Assembly (NCBI RefSeq): GCF_016859285.1
Contig: NC_053415.1
Span: 15,269,501 to 15,333,500, forward strand
Source of the DNA: Xiphias gladius
Taxonomy: Eukaryota; Chordata; Actinopteri; Istiophoriformes; Xiphiidae
DNA length: 64,000 nucleotides
Direction of reading: 5' to 3'
Shown here: positions 52,202 to 63,184 of the stretch, piece by piece
How the letters are laid out: each line of letters starts with the position of its first letter
How positions within the stretch are numbered: the first letter of the stretch is position 1
Translations under genes and position numbers: made by a program
Notes under the pieces: generated by a model
What the model was told of the DNA's origin: nothing
What the model saw: the letters and a program-made list of their open reading frames with translations, nothing else
The model's database searches: none

Positions 52202-53475
52202 GTGTGTGTGCGCGTTTGTGTGCGTGTGTGTTTGTGTGCGCTTGTGGCACTTCTTTAGTGGTAAGTTCTAGATGAATTCGCTTTCTAAAGCTCTGTGCCT
52301 TTCTAAAGCTTTTGTCTGCCTTCCCCTTCTCCTACTGCACACTCTGCTGTTGTACAGTGAGTCCCTTCGTGAAGCAAAACAGACTTGGACATGATATTTT
52401 AAGTGTCTCCTGTTTGTCTTTGTCATGCCCTCATGCCTTTTGTTGTACTGACCTATTGCCATAAGAGACTTTGTTGACTGTATGTGTGTGTGAGCCTCTG
52501 CTGACAAATTTGTTCGACTAAACACCCCACACCTTCAGCCCCACTAAAATTTAAAGACCCTTAGAAGTACAGTATGGTTTCAAACAGAGATATTCCTTAT
52601 GTGTTTAATTTTTGTACAGAAATCGTTTTCCTTGCATGATTTGTTACTGAGAAAGTGACGTGGGAAAAAAAGCCATTGCGTTTTTCGATCATGCCTGCTT
52701 CAGTCTGACCACGTTTGCAATTTAAGGCCTCTGGATCCCGGTGCTGACGTTGTACCAAAGACAACACATCAGACCATGCAGACATACTGTAAACACCTGT
52801 TTGACTGTATGTAACCGCCACATTCACACACATTCACATCATGCACAGCTAAACTAGATGTTTTTTAAAAATCCGCATATGCAAAGATAACCCCTTCTGT
52901 GAGCTGTAAAATATAGATATCTGTGACTGTTACATGTGCTAAAAATTTCTATTAAACTAAATTACATCATCTTTCTTATGTTAAAGAAACTGCATTTGAA
53001 TTATTTCTGCTCCATATAATTGGTGTTGCCCAGAAATTCCTCACCTGCTGAGTTAGTTGACCTTGTTAATTTATCTGTATTGTGTAAAAGCTTTTTGGAA
53101 CGGATACTGTGTAGTACTGCAATTTGATACCAGACTCGAACCACTTAAGTCCTCATTTTGAAGCCAAGTTTAGCTTTAATGGAGCTGTTTGCTGAGGAAT
53201 CTTGCTTTTTTTTTTCTCCCTCTGATCTGTTCTTCACATTTTTCCAGGACCACAATGTCCTTTTAATTCTTAATATTCCCCCACATAAAAAGACTCATTT
53301 GGGATCCACTATCTGACATTTAACCCCCGTGGCAAAAATGTGCAAGAACTTTTGAATATTATGGATGTACCTTTTTTTTTTTTTTTTTTTTTTGTTATTC
53401 CCAACTTCTCTTAACAAGGTAGTAATATCCAAGTACATTTTGCCATCGCTGTTTGTGCAATAAATTGAACTAAAA
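51756..53475 (+). other. agps: agps 3' UTR
   Basis: Downstream of the stop are ATTAAA at 52951-52956 and AATAAA at 53459-53464, giving a possible 1.2- or 1.7-kb 3' UTR. It includes a TG microsatellite (52142-52235) and a T run (53371-53393). No protein-like frame. The 3' end is inferred. Confidence 0.5.
52142..52235. repeat. (TG)n microsatellite in agps 3' UTR
   Basis: Pure TG to about 52195, then TG interrupted by CG and TTTG variants. It would appear as (UG)n in the mRNA, a preferred ligand of CELF-type and TDP-43-type proteins (family knowledge). Confidence 0.9.
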
Positions 53476-54174
53476 CATCCCAATTGTTGATTTTTCTTTG
53501 AGCACACATTCAACACTGAGAGCAGAGACCCCCCCCCCCAACAAGAGCAAGAGCCTGAGAGCTGGTTTTTGTTTGCTCTTCCTCTACCTCCACCACACTG
53601 AGCTCAAGCTAAACCAGATGAGTTTAACAGAGTCTGACTTTTGCTTCCTGAAAGGGTTTTTTTGTTTTGTTGTTGTTACACACAGGCTCATTTGGGAGTC
53701 ATCTTCACCCACACAGCCACCCACACACTGCTTGCTGATGTCACCGCTACCTATCAACAGCAATAGAGCTCAGCCTTGGACAATGAAATACACTGAAGCT
53801 AATACATTCTTTACACTGTAGTTTAATACCCAGGATTGTGTGAATGAATATATAAATATGTTGGATATAAATAAGACATGACGGATTTAGGCTTTATTTC
53901 TGATTAATCACTGAAGCTGTCAGCGTTGTGTAATATTGATTACAGACTCATATTTGCAGTCAATTCCTATTTTCTTGTTAAAATGTTAACATCTTTCTAA
54001 TCTGACTGCATCATACAATTTTGCTTTATGACTTTAAATGTATCTCAATGACATGTGCTTATATTGTACCTGCAGTATTTAATTGAGAGATACTGGTTGT
54101 GTGTAAAGATACATGTGTCCACATGAGGTCAGCACTGCACTGGGAGAAATACTGTGTAAACTGGGAGGTAGTAT
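53476..54174. other. Gap between agps and pde11a (convergent)
   Basis: Non-coding. It carries a C run (53530-53539) and nothing that I recognise. The TTC30 gene expected here from the mammalian order is absent. Confidence 0.5.
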
Positions 54175-54604
54175 CAGTGGAGGAGGAAGAGTTGAGGCCC
54201 TTAAGTAAAAGTAGCAATATTGGGTAATGAAAACACTCCATGCAAGTAAAAGTCCTAAAGTCCCCTGTGAGTGTTTTAGGATTATATATTGTATTATTGG
54301 ATTGTTATTACTGATGGATTTAAGAGGAAGTTACTGTTGTAGTTGGTCAGATGGAGGTAATCTTAACAATTTTATATACTTTTGGGATGTTTTGTCTATC
54401 CCAGCTCATCATATGTTATAACATCATCGTATGTTTTGTATGTAGCATTTTAATCTATAAAGAAACTATTAACTGTCAGATAAATGTAGTGGAGTAAAAA
54501 GTACAATATTTAATGCAGCAGAGTAGAATAGTTGCATAAAAAGGAAATGGTCAAGTACAAGTACCTGAAACTTGTACTTCAGTAAATGTACTTAGTACCA
54601 CTGG
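54175..54604. mobile_element. ACTT-rich teleost repeat, near full-length
   Basis: 430 bp from CAGTGGAGGAGGAAGAGTTG to CTTAGTACCACTGG, with internal words AAGTAAAAGTAGC, AGTGGAGTAAAAAGTACAA and GTCAAGTACAAGTACC. It is the same family as 18833-19304. The ends are inverted (CAGTGG/CCACTG). Confidence 0.6.
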
Positions 54605-54647
54605 AGGTTGATCTCAGAATAAACTAGAGCACATGTAGAAGCATATT

Positions 54648-56943
54648 TTTATTTAAACTCTGAACAGAAAATTGTACATTTGCCTTTTCATGCCGTAGGT
54701 TTCTTTCAGTTTAGCCCACTGTAAATAAATCCAGAGCCCAAACTGGGAGAGGACAGAAGAAATACAAGAAGCATGTTACACTGCAAAAAAGACAAGTAGA
54801 AGTTGGCCACAACTGGAGATCTAATAGAAAAATAGAACATCGATATTCATAATTCACGTAACATGATGCAATAGAATTTAAGTCATGCATTTCCCATGAG
54901 ATAATGTGTTTACTGATGAAGTTCAAAATACGAGGTATTTGTTGGCTCACGTTTGCTACATCCTTAGCAAGTGGTTGAATTTAATACTGCATAAAACATG
55001 CAATTAAAAATTCTTCTGCTTGACTTCAATTCAGTTCTTCAACTAAAATACAGTAGAGCACACAGATCCATGCCACACAATGCACACAGTCACGTTTTAA
55101 ACTCCAATTAAAGCTAAAATACAACTCATATATTAAAAAAAACTTGTAATAAAATGAAAATAATAGCTTGTGACTACATGGGCACTTAAGTACTACAAGT
55201 ACTACAAGTCTGCATGTCTCAGTCTTCTGGAGAATATACAAGCTGTTTAAGTAGCATTTGTGAGCTTTGAAAAAAGGCCAAAAATTAAATTAAAGCAAAA
55301 GTTTGACATTTTAAGAAAAGCACTTATTTGCTTTCTGGGGGGAAAGTAAGATGAGAAGATATCAGTCTCATACTGTATCTGTCCCTTAAATAGAGCTATG
55401 GCTGGCTAACAGTCTGTTAAACTAGCCTGGCTCTGTCCAACGTAAAAAAAAAAATCTGCCAACCAACACCTCTAAAGCTCGCTAGTTAACACACTGGATC
55501 TCGTTTGTTTAAAATGTACAAAATCTGAATTCTAAAAAGGCTATTTACTGTTTATAAGGGTTGCCCTATTTCTTGTCTAAAGGCAACCAGCGGACACTGA
55601 AAGAAATGAATGGTCCTGGCCAATAATTTGTCCAACACATAACCCCATGTAAAACAGTGAATAGCTGTTTGTACACTTCAATTTTGTATGGATGAAAACG
55701 GAACCAGATAAAGTGTTAATTAATCAGCTTCAGTCTTGCTGGTGGGCAGATTTTATTTTCTTTGGACAGAGCTGGGTTAGCTGTTTTTCCGTTCCCAGTC
55801 TTTATGCCAAGCTAAGCTAACGGGCGCCTGGCTGTAGCTTCACATGTACCTAACATTAACATCTAATTAGAGTGGGATTGATTTTATCTGACTCTCAGAC
55901 AGAAAGCAAATAAGTGTATTTCCAAAAACTTTGAGCTATTCCTTTAAATGTAGTTTAGTGAGGAGTTAAATTACATTGCTTTATGTTTGAGCTGTAAGTG
56001 TTAAATCCGTAGATGAAAGGACTTTTTCTGCAGAAAACAATGGGATACCAGAACAACTTCATCAAGGCACATTGTGTGTGTGTTTGTGTGTTTGAAAAGT
56101 GAGACCCTGCATTTATAAAATTGGGCAAAATAGATTTCCATATGTATATAATGTAAATACGTTGTGGCTAACATGGGGTCAAGACAAAACTGCAGTCATT
56201 GGTTTTACAAATTATGGCAAAAATACGTCATGGTTCAACATGGATTTCCATACTACCTAAGAATCTCGATGAGGAGGCCATGCATTTTCCATTTGGATCT
56301 TAAAACAAGGCACAGGAAGGGAGGGAGCGAAGCACTCAATTTGCATTGCAAGCACTGTCACAGGTCCTACTGTTCCTGCATCCCTTTATCCTTCAAAAAC
56401 TCTACAGACAGACACATTACAATCCAGAGCTTACGGTTTTTTAAACAGCACTTGTAAATAACTCAATAGCCTATGTACAAATTTACAAAAAAATATCTCT
56501 GTTACCCCAGACAAAATGTGAGCAACGAGGAGGTACCGAGAGCAAAACCATCCACAACAGAGGCAAACATTCCTCACCAGTATTCTTCATGCCTCGTTGT
56601 GCCGAAAATTTGTGCAATGCCCAGAATAGATAGTGTTAGCTCACTGGTTGACATGTTGACACAGTGGGTTGAGTTGCCTTTCTGACATGGTGTCATCAGC
56701 TGATTTGTAGCAGCTCCGACGAGCTTGCCAAACACAGCTCTGTCAGCCCTCAGCACAGGAAGACTGAAGGGAGCAGAAAAACCTCTACGACATCGCCGCA
56801 CTCAAGTCTAAAGCTCATCTCTAGTAGCAAAAGCGAAGAGGAGCAGAGCCCAGTAACCTCTGCGTGCACCGCACTGCCTCTGTTGCAGGCTGCATTTAAA
56901 ATTAAATAAGCCTAAGAGATCAGCTGGGAGTCGGCAGCAGAAG
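54648..56943 (-). other. pde11a: Probable pde11a 3' UTR
   Basis: From the pde11a stop the minus strand is non-coding for 2.3 kb, until a clear AATAAA (TTTATT at 54648-54653). Another candidate is at 55750-55755, inside the repeat. It includes the 650-bp teleost repeat at 55295-55948. The UTR extent is inferred from the signal alone. Confidence 0.4.
55295..55948. mobile_element. Teleost miniature DNA element, about 650 bp
   Basis: The left end (AAGTTTGACATTTTAAGAAAAG, CACTTATTTGCTTTCTG) and the right end (CAGAAAGCAAATAAGTGTATTT, TTTGAGCTATTCCTTTAA) are inverted copies. Internal landmarks such as AGCCTGGCTCTGTCCAACG, CCAACACCTCTAAAGCTCGC and CGCCTGGCTGTAGCTTCACA match a very common percomorph repeat that I recognise. 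No coding capacity. The family class (hAT-type) is uncertain. Confidence 0.65.
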
Positions 56944-57177
56944 CTAACTGACAGGTTTAGATGTTGTGCCATCCGCATCGCCGCTACAGCAGGGTGTGCT
57001 GCCAGTTTTGGCAACAGTGCAGCCACCGGCTTCTGTGCTGTCGCCACTGCATGGGCTCGCAGGTGCGGAAACACTCTGGCCCCGTTGTCGCTTCTTGTTC
57101 AGTTCCTCCCATTTGGCCCTGTTAGCTTTGATCATGTCAAGCATCGACTCAAGTTTGGGATTCAATTGGACCAGAGT
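56944..57177 (-). CDS. pde11a: pde11a last coding exon
   Basis: Acceptor GTCTCTAG, then TLVQLNPKLESMLDMIKANR, AKWEELNKKRQRGQ and a Ser/Pro/Gly/Thr/Cys-rich tail ending SKPVS, TAG. The KWEEL motif closes the catalytic domain. The tail shows no motif that I recognise. Confidence 0.92.
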   Translation of the reverse strand, partial: TLVQLNPKLESMLDMIKANRAKWEELNKKRQRGQSVSAPASPCSGDSTEAGGCTVAKTGSTPCCSGDADGTTSKPVS

Positions 57178-60100
57178 CTAGAGACACAAAGAGAGAGAAA
57201 GAGGAGAAAAAAACACTCTCATCTGCAAACATCTACAATACAGTGTTATGAACCGTTATTCGATGTATATAATACTAAAATATAAAGAAAAAACACCATC
57301 TGCATGAAGAGCAGTAGTCCCAGTTTCTGACTCTCATACAGTAAATTACAATTACATTATAGTCACAGAATATAACGCATTTCTTTTTCTCCAAAATGAA
57401 CACCCTGTGATGTTTGCTAGAGTCTCCAGCCACAGCTCTATGAGGCTGTATCTACGCCCAGTGGTGCTTACAATAACAACGTTAACTCAGTAATATTAAG
57501 GCGGTATAATGTTTACCGTGTCAACTATCTTAGCTTAGCGTGGTAGCATGATAACGTTTGCTAAGCAGCACTTAACACAAGCTACAGCAGAGGCTGTTGG
57601 GAATGTCGTTAGTTTTGCAAGTACTTCGTCATTAACCAAAGTGCTGGACAACTTAAAAATTTGACCAGATGATGGCGCTACGGGAAGAGTCAGGTGATCA
57701 TCAAAGTGATTACAGGTCATCCTGTGGGGAACGTAAATTAATGGAACCAAATTTCATGGCACTCCATCCAACCGTTGAGGAGATATATCACTCAAGGCCA
57801 CAAATGTCAACCTCATGGTGGTGCTACAGGAAAGGTCAGGTGATCACCAAAGTCAGCAGGATTAATCCTACGAAGAAAAAGAGCAACTCCATACGCGCTC
57901 CTCCTCCTGCAAATGATCTATTGCACTTTTAACCTGTTTCCTCGGTTGCAAATCCCTCTGATAATACAAACAAAGATGGTAGCTGGACATCACATTTCCC
58001 CTTGCTCAATTGGTAGGGCACCGAAATTTAAAATGTTATTATCCATTATATTGGTATATATTAATGCGACTTTCCACCATTTTCATACAGAAAGAAGAGT
58101 TCATATTTTGCTTGTCTTTTACAAAAAGAGCCATTTCAGGCTACAAAGATTAGATTAAAACACAGTTGCAACTAGAGAAGCGGGATTAAAAAAAATCTTT
58201 CTCATCGTGCAACAAACAGAATATTTCTTCATCCAGATGGAGACTTTGAGGATTCTGGAAATACCAGAAGAGCGATGAGTGTTGCTAAACGACCTTTTGG
58301 GTTTTTCAAAGATCGCCAGGTTTTTTTTTTTGGGAAAATCTGATGCTCAGCTCTGTGACTTGAATGCAATGGTAGTACATGAGAGGCACAAACTGGTATT
58401 TATAAACTGGGGCTGGAAAAGCAGCACATTATCCATCAAATGTACTATATGGGCGAAAACAATGAAACAAAACAGAGAACACCCAACTAACAGCAACATA
58501 CAGTCAGTTGATAGCAGCAGTCCATTAAATGGCTGCTCTTTAAAGATTAGAAGCACATGTATGACTGAGATTAGTTGCCTTTGTCACTTTTCTGTGTTGA
58601 ACTGTAAGTGGCAGTGTAGTAAAAGCTGTCATCCACCATTTTAATAAATTACCTGAGAGAAAGGGGGATTTTGTTCCCTCTGTTCTGCTAACAGTGTCTA
58701 TTGGATTTCCAAGGAAGTCTGTGTAATTAGTTATTGTTTCATTAACCCTGCTGAAATATAACATGTGGGCATGGGTCCCACATTCGAAACAATGGAATCT
58801 TTCATTTATTCGCAAAAATATATGGGAGTCGCATGGGTAGCCATTGTAAAAATGAGTTAAATAAATAGGTATACTATAAACCTACACTGGGGTTTTGTAT
58901 TGTGCGCATGCAAGGGAAATCAAATTTTCTTTTAACACTTGGGGAACACACAACTAATCACAGATTCCAATTCACTGAACTTTAAATGCAGGCCGACAAT
59001 TTCAGATGCATTTATATTCAGTGGGTGTATTCACTAATTCATATGAACAATTAAAACGCTTGTGTGGGTGATCGCCTAGAACAAAACTCTACAATGTGGC
59101 TAGGTTCAGACATCAAGATTTTCTTTCTTTATGAAAAAACAGCCATCTGCTCACTTTTGTTCATGGGAAATTCATAATTTTTACGAATGGAATGTGTGTC
59201 TATGGATTGAGATAAAAGCTTCCATTTTTTGAGTTTCTCCACACTTCTGGTTTACATGTGTGCGCTCCATACAGTAATGAAGAATTGAAATGATCTTTTT
59301 ATTAATCTCCAGCTGTTTTGACAATCAAATAAATTGCTTTAGTTATTTTTTAGAAAAAAGGTCAAACATTCTCTGGCTCCAGCTTCTCAGATGGGAGGAT
59401 TTGCTGTCTGATGAGACTGTAAATCAGTAAGTTTGGGCTGTTGATTACGAAAATGTACAATATTTGAAGCCGTCATCACACTGCGATGGCATGTGGCCTA
59501 CATACAGCTGTAATTTTCAAAAAACTACAAAAACCATGTGCACTGATCGTCTAAATCTTTATGGATCTGTCTCGTCTGCGGGTTAAAAGAAGAGGATTTT
59601 CTGGAGGAGAACAATTTCCCTCTTTCTCTCCAGTATATACCCTCTGTGGGACATTGTCATTGGTCTGCGCAAGCATCATTATTCCACTGAGGTAGACTCA
59701 GAGGAAGACGAGAGAGAGCGCCTGTCATATGGTGGGGTATAAAGATGGGAGGTTATATAATGGGGGATTAATATTCCACAAAGTAGCGAGCCACCACCAG
59801 GAGGAGGAGATCAGCGAGATCAAGAACGAGATCTCTTCCGCCCACGGACAAAAAACCCTGCCGCCTCCGAACTTCCTCTGTTCTACCCCTTGCAAGTTTA
59901 ATTGGCAGTAGCATGATTGTGAGCTCCATATCTGCATTCTCCAAACATCAGCCTTTGCATGAGGCAGTGTGGAGACAAACCCCCCACGCAGACAACACAC
60001 ACACGCGCACGCACACACACACACACAACCACTTTGATGCTTTTTATCTAAACTACACAGACGGTAACAATGGTGAAACCAGAGCCCAGCAGAGATTAGT

Positions 60101-63100
60101 CTGCTCTAACTTTTGACACTGATCCCGGGATGATTCAATAGATGTGAAGATGATCTATTGTTTGTTTTCTGCTCACGGTGACTAAGAGTAATGTGTTTAA
60201 TATGACAGTAAAAAGGAAGGAGGCCTAACACTACACGCGCAGAGGAATCACTCAGCGCTGTGAGAATGAATGAACTATTTTATCTTTGACTTCTTTCACA
60301 ACTCCTCCTCATGAATTTGCCTTCCACACACCTCATCTCTTAGCAGGCCTGATGTCCTCGGTAAGTCAGCCTGCTTCTTCCTCCCACACAGCCACTGCTG
60401 GCGGCGGTGGGAGGGGCAGGTGAGTCTCTCTTGACGTCATTCGGAGACACACGCACACACTTTACTATACCAGCGAGGACACTGTATAGATTTCCATTAA
60501 TTCCCTCAAAGATAATCACTAGCTCTAACTCTGACCCCTAATATTTGCTCTCCCGGGGTCCTACAATAAAATCAGCCTGTTTTTCTGTGTGCGTCTCAGA
60601 AGAAAAGCATGCAGTAAAGAGTCAGTCCTTATTTCATTACTGTGCAGTGAAGCCCAAAGTACACTTACTTACTGAGGGGATTTAACCCGACTAACATCAC
60701 AGCTCTATTCACACACTCCACTACCTCTGAGCTTTCTTGCAGTCGGAAAGTGCACAATCATTCTGCTGTGCTCAAAAAAAAACAAAAAACAGGATGAACC
60801 CTTCTTGAGCTTTCAATTAAAAAAAATGAAAAATAAAAAATAATTCTTTTTTTCAGTGGGAAATCTGTGGCTGCAAAGAAAGTGTATTGGTTTCTGGTGA
60901 CAGTTTCATTGCTGGCCTCAGTTAGGGGGACAATAGCTGACGAGGGACGGCGACTATTGATGCGGACTTGTGACAAGCACGACACAATGACGGCCAGGAA
61001 GTGGGGAGGCTTTGAGCGTTACCTCGTACAGCGGCGCACAAATTCCATCAATCCACTCCAGCTGAAGCCCTGGCAACTCATCCTTCCTGTTTCGATCAAA
61101 GATGGCCTGAAACACGAAAAACAGGATTTATTCACACTACACTCTACATTTGTGCCTTATAGTGAGCAGAATCACAGCAGAAATGTGATTCTGCTCACTA
61201 TAAGGCGAAGAGTCAAGTTCGCAGTCCCCAAAGTGCTGCTGTTACTGCTTTGGTTAAAGAAAATTGTCCCTCAGCTCTCAAGACTACTGAGTTTATTTCA
61301 TGTACATTTTCTATTCTCCCTCATTCTTCTGCAGCCTGAACTTGAGAGGCTCCACTGAGGCTGTGCTTCACAGATAGTTACTGGGCTACGACTTAGAAGT
61401 TAATATTTAATTTCCAACACCCACATACGGAGCGGTAAAGGTTTGACACAAGCAGCAGACCAGAGGCTCCTGCATTAGTTATTTCAGAGGGGAGGCAATG
61501 TGGCCCGGCTCGATTAGTCAACAGCCATTAATTGCACGCAGAAAGCTGCTGGGTCCCCCCCCCCCCCTTTTAAGAACTTACAACACAGTTCAGTCTTCAA
61601 AGCTCCTCACTCAAACAGACAGTACTCCCCTGTTGTGGTCATGTGGCTTTGAGCACAGTATAAATACGTCATGATTTAGGCAAACATCTTCACAAGGACC
61701 AAAACCTGTCCCTGCTACTATTATTGTTACTATTATGCTTTTTCTACACCTGTATGAGAAAAATTAAGACAACTCATTATGTCTGCTATTAGCAAGTCAA
61801 AGGTAGTAGAGCTCCAATACAACAAAAAGCCTCCTGTGTTTACAGCTGAATGAATAGAAAGGTCAGTACTTGCTTTGAAACCTGTGCAGGGGGAGTTTAT
61901 TTTATAAAGAATGGTTGGTAACACAGCCCAGAACAAAAATGTGGACCGTGTTAAAAACCCTTCTTTAAAAAAAAAAAAAAACAACACAGTTTTTTTCTTA
62001 GCACAGCAGCGAGGCAGTGGAGCGGTCAAGCTGACAGTACGCTTTTCTCACACTACGAGACACAAGCTCTCATGTTTCCTACGCAGTCAGTATGTTTGGA
62101 GCTGCGGAGAAAATATATCGTCAGCGTCATCAGCTTGCGGAGGTCGAGGGAAGTTGAAACAAGGAAAAGCACCGAAGCAGAGCTTGCTCCAGGTACTCAC
62201 AGAGGGTGTGAGCTTCAGCTCCGATCTCTCTCTGTCGCCCTGCTCGAAGAACTCGCTGGTCACCAACTCTGCCACCTGAAAAGACAGAAGAGGTTCATGT
62301 AGGACAGCAACTAAGCCTTTTTCATTTGGTTTGGTCTATAAAGTGACAGGAAATTGTGGGAAGTGCCTGTCAAAAGTACAAAACCAAAAACAGTCCACAT
62401 CTTAAAGAAAAGTAGCGAACCTGCACCATTTTTAGGCTGGAACTAGGGGATGATTGGCGTTTTTTCTTTTCTTTTAAAAATTCCTTTCAAAAACAGTTAA
62501 CTGATTAGATAAGTAGTTTTCTGTCAATCGACTTTTGATGAATGAACCAATCATTTCAGCTGTAGATGCAGGCTTCTGTCTTATTTATGAGAGAGAGAGA
62601 GAGAGAGAGAGAGTTTACACCTATATTTCTCACCTTGCGTGATATTTCCCAAGGTTTAGTGACAGCACCAAGATCACACGCTGTCATCATCATGGATCTA
62701 AGAGGAGATCAGACAGATTTATTTAATATGGTATTTACAATAGACTTAAAAGATGCTGTTACTTCTGTGTGGAGGCCATTACCTGCACATGTCTCTATGA
62801 GCCTTCACGTTCCAGTTGTACTCTCCTTTGCTGACCAGTTCAAAGAAGGTGTTTCTGTTCCTAAAGGGAAGCAGAATGTCTGTATGTGCAGGTGTAAATT
62901 ACACAAAATCCACAAGGGGGCAGTATTGCCTAAAGGAAGCCTGCAAACCTACAGTTAAACAGTGTCAAGAGACAAGGCTGATAGTGTGCTTTAGTGTAAA
63001 ACAGTCACAGTGGACTCTGTGGACGTCCTCTCTCTAACTCGAGATTTGACGGTTTAATAAGTGGCGTGTTTAGCAGAACATACTCAAAGTAAAGTGTGAG

Positions 63101-63184
63101 GTCTGTGGCCAGAATCGACTGTTTCAACAGCTGCATGAGGTCGCTGTACTCTGTGGACGAGAGGTTGGAGAAGATATTGTGACC
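56944..63184 (-). CDS. pde11a: Dual 3',5'-cyclic-AMP/GMP phosphodiesterase 11A, C-terminal exons (partial)
   Basis: Hydrolyses cAMP and cGMP. The window holds the last six coding exons; in transcript order: 63084-63184, 62783-62860, 62634-62697, 62201-62275, 61023-61106, 56944-57177, giving 211 aa with consistent phases. The sequence reads GHNIFSNLSSTEYSDLMQLL, LKQSILATDLTLYFE, FFELVSKGEYNWNVKAHRD, TACDLGAVTKPWEIS, VAELVTSEFFEQGDRERSEL, FDRNRKDELPGLQLEWIDGI and NPKLESMLDMIKANRAKWEEL, all characteristic of PDE11A. The Asp of TACDLGA is the conserved metal ligand, and the Gln of LQLEWID is the invariant purine-binding glutamine. The GAF domains and the first half of the catalytic domain lie beyond 64000. 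The Ser/Gly/Cys-rich tail is about 30 residues longer than in human. Confident. Confidence 0.95.
57661..57872. repeat. Teleost tandem repeat, about 145-bp unit (1.5 copies)
   Basis: The words GATGGCGCTACGGGAAGAG / GTCAGGTGATCATCAAAG (57669-57706) recur as GGTGGTGCTACAGGAAAGG / GTCAGGTGATCACCAAAG (57816-57852). Between them is CAAATTTCATGGCACTCCATC. I recognise this as a dispersed fish repeat often found in introns. No function known to me. Confidence 0.6.
59320..59490. repeat. hAT-like repeat, inverted fragment
   Basis: CTCTGGCTCCAGCTTCTCAG, GGAGGATTTGCTG, GGGCTGTTGATTACG and TATTTGAAGCCGTCATC are the reverse-complement interior of the ATCGATTAA family (8950-9268). Confidence 0.5.
61023..61106 (-). 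CDS. pde11a: pde11a exon with invariant Gln (FDRNRKDELPGLQLEWIDG)
   Basis: 84 bp, phase 0 at both ends, between TGTTTCAG and GTAACGCT. It contains the invariant glutamine that reads the purine of cAMP/cGMP. Confidence 0.92.
61154..61206. repeat. Perfect 22-bp inverted repeat (hairpin, 9-nt loop)
   Basis: The arms at 61154-61175 and 61185-61206 are exact reverse complements; the loop is AGCAGAAAT. It lies in the pde11a intron 5' of the FDRNRKDEL exon, 47 bp upstream of that exon's acceptor on the minus strand. The arms do not match any other repeat noticed in the window. Confidence 0.9.
62201..62275 (-). CDS. pde11a: pde11a exon (VAELVTSEFFEQGDRERSELKLTPS)
   Basis: 75 bp, phase 0 at both ends, between TTTTCAG and GTGAGTAC. 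Nearly identical to the human exon. Confidence 0.92.
62430..62565. repeat. hAT-like repeat, internally deleted
   Basis: It has AGGCTGGAACTAGGGGATGA at one side and TTTTCTGTCAATCGACTTTT plus CATTTCAGCTG at the other, the two ends of the ATCGATTAA family with most of the interior lost. Confidence 0.5.
62589..62613. repeat. (GA)n microsatellite
   Basis: Short pure GA run 21 bp outside the donor of the TACDLGA exon of pde11a (reads TC on the gene strand). Confidence 0.85.
62634..62697 (-). CDS. pde11a: pde11a exon with metal-binding Asp (SMMMTACDLGAVTKPW)
   Basis: 64 bp between CTCTTAG and GTGAGAAA. It contains the TACDLGA motif. Met-Met-Met replaces the usual Met-Leu-Met at the start. A (GA)n microsatellite (62589-62613) lies just outside the donor. 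Confidence 0.9.
62783..62860 (-). CDS. pde11a: pde11a exon (NRNTFFELVSKGEYNW...)
   Basis: 78 bp between CCCTTTAG and GTAATGGC. It joins both neighbours in phase (phase 2 in, phase 2 out). Confidence 0.9.
63084..63184 (-). CDS. pde11a: pde11a exon (GHNIF...LTLYFE)
   Basis: 101 bp between CTCCACAG and GTATGTTC. It covers the catalytic-domain helix with SDLMQLLKQSILATDLTLYFE. Its last two bases plus the first base of the next exon encode Glu. Confidence 0.9.

Larger units (their letters stand above)
57178..61022 (-). other. pde11a: pde11a last intron
   Basis: 3.8 kb, non-coding. It contains a tandem repeat (57661-57872), a short tRNA-like A-box word (TTGCTCAATTGGTAGGGCA at 58001-58019), a hAT-like repeat (59320-59490, inverted) and a GC-rich block at 59640-59900 with TATAAAG at 59739-59745 that could be a conserved or promoter-like element. 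CA runs at 59994-60027. Confidence 0.5.

Noticed and set aside
58001-58019. tRNA gene or tRNA-derived SINE head
   Set aside because: Only an A-box-like word is present; no B-box or cloverleaf could be seen.
60355-60425. Apparent donor-acceptor-donor series on the plus strand (GTAAGT 60361, CACAG 60391, GTGAGT 60420)
   Set aside because: The intron would be only 31 bp, below the size vertebrate spliceosomes process.
60867-61358. 163-codon plus-strand frame
   Set aside because: Antisense to a pde11a exon and crosses the perfect hairpin; composition explains it.
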